This document shows positions 1 through 6,599 of a DNA stretch of 64,000 nt, in pieces; within the stretch, counting starts at the first letter, position 1, and the number at the start of each line of letters is the position of its first letter. This stretch comes from Marvinbryantia sp. (GTDB lineage: Bacteria; Bacillota; Clostridia; Lachnospirales; Lachnospiraceae): NCBI GenBank assembly GCA_016297895.1, contig JAEDFS010000005.1, positions 1 through 64,000 of the forward strand, given 5' to 3'. The notes under the pieces were generated by a model that was given only the letters and a program-made list of their open reading frames with translations, was not told the DNA's origin and did no database searches. A program made the translations under genes and the position numbers.

Positions 1-334
1 CTTTATTTTTAACAGAAGCATACATTGCTGCAAAATCCTGTACAGCTCCGAAAAATACACCACCAATCAATATCCATAGCAATACCGGAAGCCATCCAAA
101 GATAGCAGCCTGAATTGGTCCGTTGATCGGGCCGGCACCTGCAATGGATGCAAATTGATGTCCAAATACAACATTGGTATCTGCAGGTACATAATCCACA
201 CCGTCCTCAAGTTCATAAGCCGGTGTTTTTGCATTTGGGTCTATTCCCCATTTTTTCTGAAGATATCTCCCGTATAGGAGATATGCGCCTCCAAGTACTG
301 CAATAGCAATTACCATCATTAAGATTCCACTCAT
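1..334 (-). CDS. cstA: CstA family carbon-starvation/peptide transporter, N-terminal part
   Basis: The gene leaves the window at position 1, so only about 111 N-terminal residues are visible. The translation opens with a hydrophobic segment (residues 2-20), then a short cytoplasmic-like stretch, then the family signature FGHQFASIAGAGPINGP near residues 58-74 and a second membrane segment. That signature is typical of CstA, an inner-membrane transporter of peptides or pyruvate. The ATG at 334 follows an AGAGGT ribosome binding site. A T-box leader sits directly upstream on the same strand, so expression probably responds to tRNA charging. Family identity is strong; the substrate cannot be read from this fragment. 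Confidence 0.88.
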   Translation of the reverse strand, partial: MSGILMMVIAIAVLGGAYLLYGRYLQKKWGIDPNAKTPAYELEDGVDYVPADTNVVFGHQFASIAGAGPINGPIQAAIFGWLPVLLWILIGGVFFGAVQDFAAMYASVKNK

Positions 335-361
335 TACCTAATACCTCTTTTCTTTTTTTCG

Positions 362-383
362 GGCTCAGATTCTGTTATGAGCC
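362..383 (-). other. Small hairpin between T-box terminator and cstA start
   Basis: On the minus strand GGCTCA (383-378) can pair with TGAGCC (367-362) around a 10-nt loop. It lies about 30 nt before the cstA start codon and is followed by As, not Us, so it is not a terminator. It may only space the ribosome binding site. Confidence 0.4.
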
Positions 384-403
384 GGTATGTTTATATGTAT
401 CTA

Positions 404-443
404 TAAAAAAACGCCTTCACAGTCCATGTTGGACTGCAAAGGC
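404..443 (-). terminator. T-box intrinsic terminator
   Basis: On the minus strand a 13-bp stem (arms 431-443 and 413-425, one mismatch) with loop AACAT is followed by a run of Us. This is the conditional terminator of the T-box leader. Confidence 0.85.
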
Positions 444-735
444 GGAATTTTCCGTGGTACCACTTTGCTTGCCGTGATCGATCAACGGCCCCTCTTTCTG
501 AATCTGTCATATGAAACAGCCTCTCCTGTAACGTAGAGAAAACGTCCTTACTTACTTGCACCTTTCAACTTGATTGTTCATGCTTTTGGCAGGATGCTCC
601 AGGGTGATGTCTCAGGAAGGCTTTCTGTCATCTTTCACCAGTCAACGACTCTCTGTGTTTCGGTATCTTCCTGTGATGTATCCCTTTCATTGCTTTATTT
701 GGAACTTTTTTCATTGGGTTCCTTCTCTTTTGATG
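404..735 (-). ncRNA. T-box riboswitch leader of cstA-like gene
   Basis: Read on the minus strand, the leader holds a Stem I segment with CAGAGAGTCG...GGTGAAAG (632-655), a CTGGAGC element after the putative specifier loop (596-602), the hallmark T-box bulge GTGGTACCACGG (451-465), and a GC-rich hairpin (413-443) followed by seven Us (404-411), the expected terminator. By analogy with known T-boxes, the codon before the conserved A and CC-CTGGAGC would be ATC (606-608), pointing to isoleucine tRNA; this reading is tentative. The leader lies about 70 nt upstream of the cstA start. Uncharged tRNA should stabilise the antiterminator and switch the gene on. Confidence 0.9.
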
Positions 736-741
736 AGCTAT

Positions 742-769
742 ATTATAGCACCTTTTTTCATAAACGCAA
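742..769 (-). promoter_or_regulatory. Promoter of the T-box/cstA transcript
   Basis: On the minus strand, TTGCGT (769-764) and a perfect TATAAT (747-742) are separated by 16 nt, a sigma-A type promoter. Transcription would start near 735, just ahead of T-box Stem I. Confidence 0.75.
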
Positions 770-789
770 GCTAAAATTTGTATATATAT

Positions 790-807
790 AACATATTTCG
801 ATATGTT
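790..807. promoter_or_regulatory. Palindrome in divergent intergenic region
   Basis: AACATAT and ATATGTT form 7-bp arms around TTCG. The site lies about 20 bp upstream of the minus-strand -35 box and 50 bp upstream of the plus-strand -35 box, where a shared operator could sit. No regulator is assigned. Confidence 0.3.
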
Positions 808-857
808 ATTTTGGATATATTTACCAACAAAAAGCAAAAAATAAGCAATCACAGAGA

Positions 858-886
858 TTGACGGCTGCGATAAATTGGAATATGAT
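858..886 (+). promoter_or_regulatory. Promoter of NlpC-like / DUF1294 / ASKHA operon
   Basis: TTGACG (858-863) and TATGAT (881-886) are spaced by 17 nt, a good sigma-A match. It lies 45 bp before the ATG at 931. Confidence 0.7.
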
Positions 887-930
887 AGAAAGAAAAAGAA
901 TCGGGCCATTTGGAACGGAGAGGAGATCAC

Positions 931-1776
931 ATGAAGAGAAAAACAGTTAATATCCTGATTGGAATGCTGATGCTGTTCCTGTTTCAGATGACAGTGTCGG
1001 GAGGATCCGTGTCCGCAGCAGCGGTTTCTTCTGCATCCGTGAACAGGAATATAACAATTAAAAAACTGCTGCAGACAGGTCTGAAACCTGTGGGCAGTAC
1101 CCTCTATGTATGGGGAGGTGGCTGGAATAAGGCTGATACCGGAGCGGGAAAAGCTGCGGTCACAATCGGAGTAAGTCCAAAATGGAAAGCTTTTTTTAAA
1201 AAGCAAAATAAAAATTATGATTACAGAAAAACGAGATATCAGATTGAAAACGGACTGGATTGCTCGGGTTACATAGGCTGGTGCATTTATAATGTGATGA
1301 ACACTGCCAGCGGGAAAAAAGGATACGTTATGAGTGCTTCCAAAATGGCAAAGAATTTTGCCGGCCGGGGATGGGGAACTTACCGAAGCAAAAAATCGGT
1401 AAAGAATTATAAAGCAGGAGATATCATGAGTTCTTCCGGTCATGTTTACATGGTGGTGGGTTCCTGCAGTGACGGCAGTGTGGTGCTTCTTCATTCCAGT
1501 CCGCCCGGAGTACAGCTTTGCGGAACACCTTCAAAATCAGGGAAGACAAACAGCAAAGCAGTCGCACTTGCAAAAAAATATATGAAAACGTATTATCCGA
1601 CTTATTATAAAAGATATCCGAACTGTTCCAGGGGTATGAGTTATCTGAGGGATTACAATCAGATGCGCTGGAAAATCACACGTACCTCTGTGATGTCAGA
1701 TCCGGATGGATATCAGAAAATGACAGCGGATCGTATTCTGAAAGATTTGTTTTCCGGCAGGAAAAAAACGAAATAA
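931..1776 (+). CDS. Secreted NlpC/P60-like cysteine peptidase domain protein
   Basis: This 281-residue protein begins with a signal peptide (basic MKRK, hydrophobic residues 5-20, small-residue region near VSAAA). The mature part carries LDCSGYIGW, with a candidate nucleophile Cys111, and SSGHVYMVVG, with candidate His171. This is the Cys-His layout of NlpC/P60 or related amidase folds that cut cell-wall peptides. The C-terminus is Tyr/Lys rich with no recognisable anchor. The ATG at 931 is chosen over a TTG at 910 because GGAGAGGAG lies just before it. It opens an operon with the DUF1294 and ASKHA genes. The exact substrate is unknown. Confidence 0.72.
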   Translation: MKRKTVNILIGMLMLFLFQMTVSGGSVSAAAVSSASVNRNITIKKLLQTGLKPVGSTLYVWGGGWNKADTGAGKAAVTIGVSPKWKAFFKKQNKNYDYRKTRYQIENGLDCSGYIGWCIYNVMNTASGKKGYVMSASKMAKNFAGRGWGTYRSKKSVKNYKAGDIMSSSGHVYMVVGSCSDGSVVLLHSSPPGVQLCGTPSKSGKTNSKAVALAKKYMKTYYPTYYKRYPNCSRGMSYLRDYNQMRWKITRTSVMSDPDGYQKMTADRILKDLFSGRKKTK

Positions 1777-1790
1777 CAAGGAGATTTAAG

Positions 1791-2087
1791 GTGGGAAAAA
1801 TGATATCCTGTCTTCCGTGGATCCTTTTGATCTATCTGTTGTGCATGAATATATGGGCATTTGCAGCATTTGGATGGGATAAAAGGAAGGCAAGAAAAGA
1901 ACAGTGGCGTACACCGGAAAAGAAACTGATGATGCTGGCTGCTCTTGGCGGAAGCATAGGAGCATTGCTTGGTATGCGTTTCTTTCATCACAAAACAAAA
2001 AAAATCAGGTTTTCTGTTGGAATTCCTCTTATTTTTGTGTTTCAGATCGCAGCACTGACAGGAGTGATATATCTGCTTCTGAAATAG
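1791..2087 (+). CDS. DUF1294 family small membrane protein
   Basis: A 98-residue protein with an N-terminal membrane segment (about 5-22), the family core FGWDKRKA..RTPEKKLMMLAALGGSIGALLGM, a HKTKK motif, and a C-terminal membrane segment. This matches DUF1294, a small bacterial membrane family of unknown function. The GTG start at 1791 has AAGGAG six bases upstream; the in-frame ATG at 1800 is too far from it. The gene follows the NlpC-like gene by 14 nt and is probably co-transcribed. Family assignment is firm, function is not known. Confidence 0.85.
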   Translation: MGKMISCLPWILLIYLLCMNIWAFAAFGWDKRKARKEQWRTPEKKLMMLAALGGSIGALLGMRFFHHKTKKIRFSVGIPLIFVFQIAALTGVIYLLLK

Positions 2088-2118
2088 TGGAATTCTTGAA
2101 AGAAAGATAGAAGGACAG

Positions 2119-3666
2119 GTGATAGTTGTGGAAGGACTCAGTAAAAAAATATATCTGGAGTTAAAAGAACCAACCGAGGAAGATTCCAGATCTGCTCAGA
2201 GAAGAATTCTGGACGCACTGGACGAACAGGGCATTGAAGCCAGGATGACTGCTAAGGTTTTGCGCAGGCTTTATCCCCTGTGTGACCGTGCCGGATGGAA
2301 AGTGACTGTCTCTGCTGTATGGAACGGAGAAGGCTTTGAAGTCATTGATCTGGAAGAAGGTAATACATCCCAAAAGCATTACGGATATGCGGTGGATCTT
2401 GGAAGCACTACCGTAGTGGTCAGGCTGGTGGACTGTGAGACCGGAACATGTCTTGGAGAAGCATCCGGTTTTAATAAACAGATCCAGTATGGAATGGACA
2501 TTTTATCCAGAATCTTTTTCTGCAAAGATCAGCCGGAGAAACTGGAGGAATTGAGGAAAGTGACTGTTCACTCCATCGTTTCGGTGCTGGAAAAGCTGGA
2601 GACGCTGACAGGTATTTCTCCGGGGGAATGTCTCCAGATGGTGATTTCCGGCAATACCACGATGATTCATTTTCTGATTGGCATGGATCCATTTTGTGTA
2701 TTTTCCACCCCATATGCCGTACGGGCAGATGATCCGGGATTTTTAGAAGCATCGGAGCTTCATTTACCTGTCAAAGGATATGTGTATTGTTATCCGGGAA
2801 AATCCAATTATCTGGGCGGGGATATCATCAGCGGAATGATTGATACCGGGATTTACAACAGTGAAACGATATGTGCTTTTTTTGATATCGGAACAAACGG
2901 GGAACTTGTCATCGGGAATCGGGATTTTCTTCTCTGTGGAGCGGGAGCTGCCGGACCGGCACTGGAAGGCGGCGTGGTAAAGACCGGTATGAGAGCGGAA
3001 AAAGGAGCGGTGGAACAGGTTACACTGACAGAGGATGGAAATTTTCTGCTGAAAGTAGTCGGTGATACCAAACCCTGCGGTATCTGCGGATCGGGAATTG
3101 TAGATCTGATTGCTCAGCTTTTCCTTCATGGCTGGGTAGATCTTCGGGGAAAGTTTGTGCCGGAAAAGAGTGAGAAGATCACAAAGAAGATCAGTTTGGC
3201 AGGGGATGAAACGCTGCAGGAATATGCAGTGGAATATGCGCCTGGTCTCTGTTTTTATCAAAGTGATCTGGATGAATTTATCCGGACAAAAGCGGCAGCT
3301 TATACCATGGTGGAATGCATGATGAGTGAATCCGGATTTTCCATGGATGATATAGACCGTTTTTATGTGGCCGGGGCTTTTGGGAAGCATGTTTCCAAAG
3401 AATCTGCGATTACGATAGGAATGTACCCGGATATGGAGCGGGAACGGATCATTAATGCCGGCAATTCCTCTCTGGAAGGTGCGCACAAGCTTTTGATCAA
3501 CAGGAATTATCTTGATGATATTCATGGAATTCTGGAGAAAATGATTTATATTCAGTTTGGAGCCATTGATGATTTCCTTCATATCATGGTGGCAGCACAG
3601 GCTCTGCCACATACAGATCAGGAACGATATCCGAGTGTAATGGAAAAACTGAAAAATATGAATTGA
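2119..3666 (+). CDS. ASKHA-type corrinoid activation ATPase-like protein (DUF4445), lacking ferredoxin domain
   Basis: The 515-residue protein matches the C-terminal ATPase part of RamA/RACo activators, which reduce the cobalt of corrinoid proteins at ATP cost. Visible motifs are YAVDLGSTTVVVRLVD near residue 90, VISGNTTMIHF, FFDIGTNGELVIG, CGAGAAGPALEGG, CGICGSGIVDL and VAGAFGKHV. RACo proteins normally start with a [2Fe-2S] domain of about 100 residues; here the first 88 residues hold one Cys and no cluster motif, so electrons would need another donor. The start is GTG 2119 or GTG 2128; the latter is better spaced from AGGTGA (2117-2122). The stop codon overlaps the -35 box of the cobalamin riboswitch promoter. 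Confidence 0.82.
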   Translation: MIVVEGLSKKIYLELKEPTEEDSRSAQRRILDALDEQGIEARMTAKVLRRLYPLCDRAGWKVTVSAVWNGEGFEVIDLEEGNTSQKHYGYAVDLGSTTVVVRLVDCETGTCLGEASGFNKQIQYGMDILSRIFFCKDQPEKLEELRKVTVHSIVSVLEKLETLTGISPGECLQMVISGNTTMIHFLIGMDPFCVFSTPYAVRADDPGFLEASELHLPVKGYVYCYPGKSNYLGGDIISGMIDTGIYNSETICAFFDIGTNGELVIGNRDFLLCGAGAAGPALEGGVVKTGMRAEKGAVEQVTLTEDGNFLLKVVGDTKPCGICGSGIVDLIAQLFLHGWVDLRGKFVPEKSEKITKKISLAGDETLQEYAVEYAPGLCFYQSDLDEFIRTKAAAYTMVECMMSESGFSMDDIDRFYVAGAFGKHVSKESAITIGMYPDMERERIINAGNSSLEGAHKLLINRNYLDDIHGILEKMIYIQFGAIDDFLHIMVAAQALPHTDQERYPSVMEKLKNMN

Positions 3667-3691
3667 CAATGAAATAACTATTTGCTATAGT
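3663..3691 (+). promoter_or_regulatory. Promoter of the cobalamin riboswitch transcript
   Basis: A consensus TTGACA (3663-3668), overlapping the stop codon of the ASKHA gene, and TATAGT (3686-3691) are spaced by exactly 17 nt. Transcription should start near 3698, just before the aptamer. Confidence 0.8.
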
Positions 3692-3710
3692 TTATTTGTG
3701 CAAATCAGTT

Positions 3711-3890
3711 TGCTGTATCAGGTGCAGAAGGATACTTCTGAAAAGGGAATCGGGTGCAAGTCCCGGACGAACCGGTCACTGTAAGCAGGGAATGAGCTTT
3801 CAAAACCATTGTACGACCCAAAGGTATGAGAAGGGAAAGCAAGTGAGGATCTGCGAGTCAGGAAACCTGCCTGGTATATGAGATGTGCTC
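3711..3890 (+). ncRNA. Cobalamin riboswitch aptamer
   Basis: The sequence follows the cobalamin aptamer consensus: GGTGC (3721), AAAAGGGAATCGGGTGCAAG (from 3741), CCGGTCACTGTAAGC (from 3772) and the B12 box CAGGAAACCTGCCTG (3859-3873). Adenosylcobalamin or a related corrinoid is the expected ligand. The first gene downstream (hydC) is about 340 nt from the aptamer's end and has its own promoter beyond a terminator, so the controlled product is unclear. Confidence 0.9.
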
Positions 3891-4022
3891 CTGGGTAAAG
3901 CGCAGCATCCAGCCAAGCCATAAGGTTTGTGAAACGTATCTGTATGGGTGAACGGATACATACTTTTACAGCTTGAAGCTGTTCGGATGAATCTCAATGC
4001 AGGGAGAGGCACAAATACCTCC

Positions 4023-4078
4023 TTCATACCGTCGAGTTTTCATTCTATGCCATTGAGTGAAAATGTATACGGCGTGAA
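4023..4078 (+). ncRNA. Structured segment downstream of the cobalamin aptamer
   Basis: Nested pairing is visible: TTCA 4023-4026 with TGAA 4075-4078, CCGT 4029-4032 with ACGG 4069-4072, and TTTTCA 4037-4042 with TGAAAA 4058-4063. No open reading frame with a ribosome binding site occupies 3890-4078. It may be an expression platform or the body of a riboswitch-controlled RNA. Confidence 0.45.
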
Positions 4079-4114
4079 CCCCGGTAACATTCCGCAGTTA
4101 CCGGGGATTTTTTT
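4079..4114 (+). terminator. Intrinsic terminator after the cobalamin riboswitch
   Basis: CCCCGGTAAC (4079-4088) pairs perfectly with GTTACCGGGG (4097-4106) and is followed by A and seven Ts. It would end both the riboswitch transcript and any readthrough from the ASKHA operon. Confidence 0.88.
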
Positions 4115-4155
4115 GTGCAAAAAAGGGAGAAAATGTGTTAATAAAATATCTATTA

Positions 4156-4184
4156 TTGCAAAAAATGACAAAATGATTTAAAAT
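4156..4184 (+). promoter_or_regulatory. Promoter of the hydCBA operon
   Basis: TTGCAA (4156-4161) and TAAAAT (4179-4184) are spaced by 17 nt and lie after the terminator. The hydrogenase operon therefore probably has a promoter independent of the riboswitch. Confidence 0.65.
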
Positions 4185-4232
4185 ACAATAAATATATTGT
4201 GCAAAATATATAATTAAGGAGGAGGGCGAAAT

Positions 4233-4715
4233 ATGCTAGATCAATCTTTTTATCAGAAGGCGGATGAGATCATCTCGTTTTATGGTAAGAAACCGGCTTC
4301 TCTGATTCCTATCATGCAGGATATTCAGGGTGTATACCGTTATCTGCCGGGAGAGCTGCTTACCTATGTAGCATCCCAGATCGGTATCACAGAAGCAAAG
4401 GCGTACAGTGTGGCCACATTCTATGAAAATTTTTCTTTTGAACCGAAAGGAAAGTATGTCATTAAGGTATGTGACGGTACGGCCTGTCATGTAAGAAAAT
4501 CAACCCCCATTCTGGAAGCATTCCAGAAAGAACTTGGCTTAAGCTCTAAGAAGCATACAACAGACGATATGCTGTTTACCGTGGAGACGGTATCCTGTCT
4601 GGGCGCCTGTGGTCTTGCACCTACAGTCATGGTGAATGAGGATGTTCATCCCAAGATGACCCCGGAAAAAGTGCTGGAACTGATTCGTGAATTGAGAGGT
4701 GATAAGGATGATTAA
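4233..4715 (+). CDS. hydC: Electron-bifurcating hydrogenase subunit C (NuoE-like, [2Fe-2S])
   Basis: This 160-residue protein is a NuoE/HydC thioredoxin-fold ferredoxin subunit. The cluster ligands are visible in VCDGTACHVRKS and, about 35 residues on, VSCLGACGLAP. It passes electrons between NADH and the rest of the bifurcating [FeFe] hydrogenase. The ATG at 4233 follows AGGAGGAGGG. It is the first gene of a three-gene operon in the order NuoE-like, NuoF-like, catalytic subunit, and overlaps hydB by 8 nt. Length and motifs are normal for the family. Confidence 0.93.
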   Translation: MLDQSFYQKADEIISFYGKKPASLIPIMQDIQGVYRYLPGELLTYVASQIGITEAKAYSVATFYENFSFEPKGKYVIKVCDGTACHVRKSTPILEAFQKELGLSSKKHTTDDMLFTVETVSCLGACGLAPTVMVNEDVHPKMTPEKVLELIRELRGDKDD

Positions 4716-6588
4716 TAATAGAGAAGAATTATTAAATAGTGCGGAAGCCGCAAAAAAGGAACTTGCCTCTTATAAATGCAGAATTCTGGTATGTGCAGGT
4801 ACCGGATGTATTGCCACCGGTTCTCAGAAGATATATGAGGAATTTATGAAGATCGCAGGGGATGATCCAGAAGTGTCCGTCACTTTTGCACCTCACGATG
4901 AGAAAGCTCATGTAGGTGTGAAAAAGACCGGATGCCAGGGTGTCTGTGAACTTGGTCCCCTCGTGAGAATTCAGAAGGGCGATAAGGTCGTACAGTACAC
5001 CAAAGTGCAGGTAAGTGACTGTGAAGATATCTATGACCGTACAGTAAAGGGTGATGATGTGGTGGAGAGTCTGCTTTATAAGCAGAATGGCGTATCCTAT
5101 CAGAGTCCGGACGAGATTCCCTTTATTGCAAAACAGACCAGGATCGTTCTGGAAAACTGTGGAAAATACGATGCAGAATCCTTTGATGAATATCTGGCAT
5201 CAGGCGGTTTTACCGCATTTCAGAAAGCTCTTTTTGAAATGACACCGGCAGAGGTAGTGGATGTGGTTGATCAGTCCGGCCTTCGTGGACGAGGAGGCGG
5301 CGGATTCCCCACAGGACGGAAATGGAAGCAGGTAGCAAGACAGGCAGAAAAAGAGCGCTATGTTGTATGTAACGGTGATGAGGGTGACCCCGGTGCATTT
5401 ATGGACGGTTCCGTAATGGAGGGAGATCCTTATAAGCTGATCGAAGGTATGATGATTGCCGGATATGCAGTTGGTTCTTCCAACGGATATATTTATGTGC
5501 GTGCCGAATATCCCATGTCTGTGGCAAGATTAAAACATGCCATTAAAGAACTGGAATCACGAAATATGCTGGGCGACAATATTCTTGGAACAGAGTTCAG
5601 TTTCCACATGCATATCAATCGTGGAGCGGGAGCTTTTGTCTGTGGTGAGGGAAGTGCCCTGACTGCATCTATCGAAGGAAACCGTGGAATGCCTCGTGTA
5701 AAACCGCCCAGAACCGTTGAAAAAGGACTCTGGGAAAAACCGACTGTATTAAATAACGTAGAGACTTATGCGAATGTGCCGAAGATCGTGCTTCAGGGAG
5801 CAGAGTGGTATCGAAGCATCGGTACCGAAGGAACTCCCGGTACGAAGACTTTCTCCCTGACCGGTTCCATCCAGAACACAGGACTGATCGAGGTTCCGAT
5901 GGGAACCACACTTCGTCAGATTATTTTTGATATCGGCGGAGGATTGAAGGACGGAGGAACATTTAAGGCTGTACAGATCGGCGGACCGTCCGGAGGATGT
6001 CTGACAGAGAAGCATCTGGATGTTCCTCTTGATTTTGAATCCATCAAAAAATATGGTGCGATCGTGGGTTCCGGCGGACTGGTAGTTATGGATGACCATA
6101 CCTGTATGGTAGAGGTAGCCCGTTTCTTCATGAGCTTCACTCAGAGAGAATCCTGCGGTAAATGTGTACCGTGCCGTGAGGGTACGAAACGTATGCTGGA
6201 GATCCTGGAAAAGATCGTAGCAGGCAAGGGTGAACTTAAAGATCTGGATCGCCTGGAAGAACTGGCAGAGATGGTGAAAAGCATGGCTCTCTGCGGACTT
6301 GGAAAGAGCGCACCGCTTCCGGTACTGAGTACTCTGCGTACGTTCCGTGAGGAATACGAAGAGCATATCGTGGACAAGAAATGTAAAGCCAAAGTTTGTC
6401 AGGCAATGCGCAAATTTGTGATCAATCCGGAATACTGTAAGGGCTGCGGCAAGTGTGCGAAGAACTGTCCGGTCGGCGCTATTACCGGCGTAAGAAAAGA
6501 GGCTTATCATATTGATCCGAATATCTGTATTAAGTGTGAAGCTTGTAAAGACAACTGTGCATTTGATGCAGTTTACGTGGAAGCATAG
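4708..6588 (+). CDS. hydB: Electron-bifurcating hydrogenase subunit B (NuoF-like flavoprotein)
   Basis: A 626-residue HydB subunit. Domain order: N-terminal thioredoxin-like [2Fe-2S] domain (CAGTGC and GCQGVCELGP), the NuoF FMN/NADH domain with GRGGGGFPTGRKW at about residue 194, a NuoF-type [4Fe-4S] site (ESCGKCVPCREG), and two C-terminal ferredoxin motifs (CKGCGKCAKNCPVGA and CIKCEACKDNC). It oxidises or reduces NADH during electron bifurcation with ferredoxin. ATG 4708 is preferred over GTG 4699 because AGAGGTGAT precedes it at good spacing. It overlaps hydC by 8 nt, indicating translational coupling, and hydA follows after 11 nt. Confidence 0.95.
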   Translation: MINNREELLNSAEAAKKELASYKCRILVCAGTGCIATGSQKIYEEFMKIAGDDPEVSVTFAPHDEKAHVGVKKTGCQGVCELGPLVRIQKGDKVVQYTKVQVSDCEDIYDRTVKGDDVVESLLYKQNGVSYQSPDEIPFIAKQTRIVLENCGKYDAESFDEYLASGGFTAFQKALFEMTPAEVVDVVDQSGLRGRGGGGFPTGRKWKQVARQAEKERYVVCNGDEGDPGAFMDGSVMEGDPYKLIEGMMIAGYAVGSSNGYIYVRAEYPMSVARLKHAIKELESRNMLGDNILGTEFSFHMHINRGAGAFVCGEGSALTASIEGNRGMPRVKPPRTVEKGLWEKPTVLNNVETYANVPKIVLQGAEWYRSIGTEGTPGTKTFSLTGSIQNTGLIEVPMGTTLRQIIFDIGGGLKDGGTFKAVQIGGPSGGCLTEKHLDVPLDFESIKKYGAIVGSGGLVVMDDHTCMVEVARFFMSFTQRESCGKCVPCREGTKRMLEILEKIVAGKGELKDLDRLEELAEMVKSMALCGLGKSAPLPVLSTLRTFREEYEEHIVDKKCKAKVCQAMRKFVINPEYCKGCGKCAKNCPVGAITGVRKEAYHIDPNICIKCEACKDNCAFDAVYVEA

Positions 6589-6599
6589 GAGGGGCGAAT

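Noticed and set aside
628..1494. 288-codon open frame on the minus strand opposite the NlpC-like gene and T-box
   Set aside because: It lies antisense to a well-supported gene and across the T-box leader, has a low-complexity His/Ser/Cys-rich translation, and no ribosome binding site or family motif.
2764..3669. 301-codon minus-strand frame inside the ASKHA gene
   Set aside because: Shadow of a strongly conserved plus-strand gene; translation shows no domain.
3948..4181. 77-codon frame after the cobalamin aptamer
   Set aside because: It runs through the terminator hairpin and the hyd promoter, and has no ribosome binding site. It is not accepted as the riboswitch target.
4115..4232. Rex operator in the hyd promoter
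   Set aside because: AT-rich stretches such as TGTTAAT and TATTGTGCAAAA resemble half-sites, but no proper TTGTTA-N6-TAACAA palindrome could be read.
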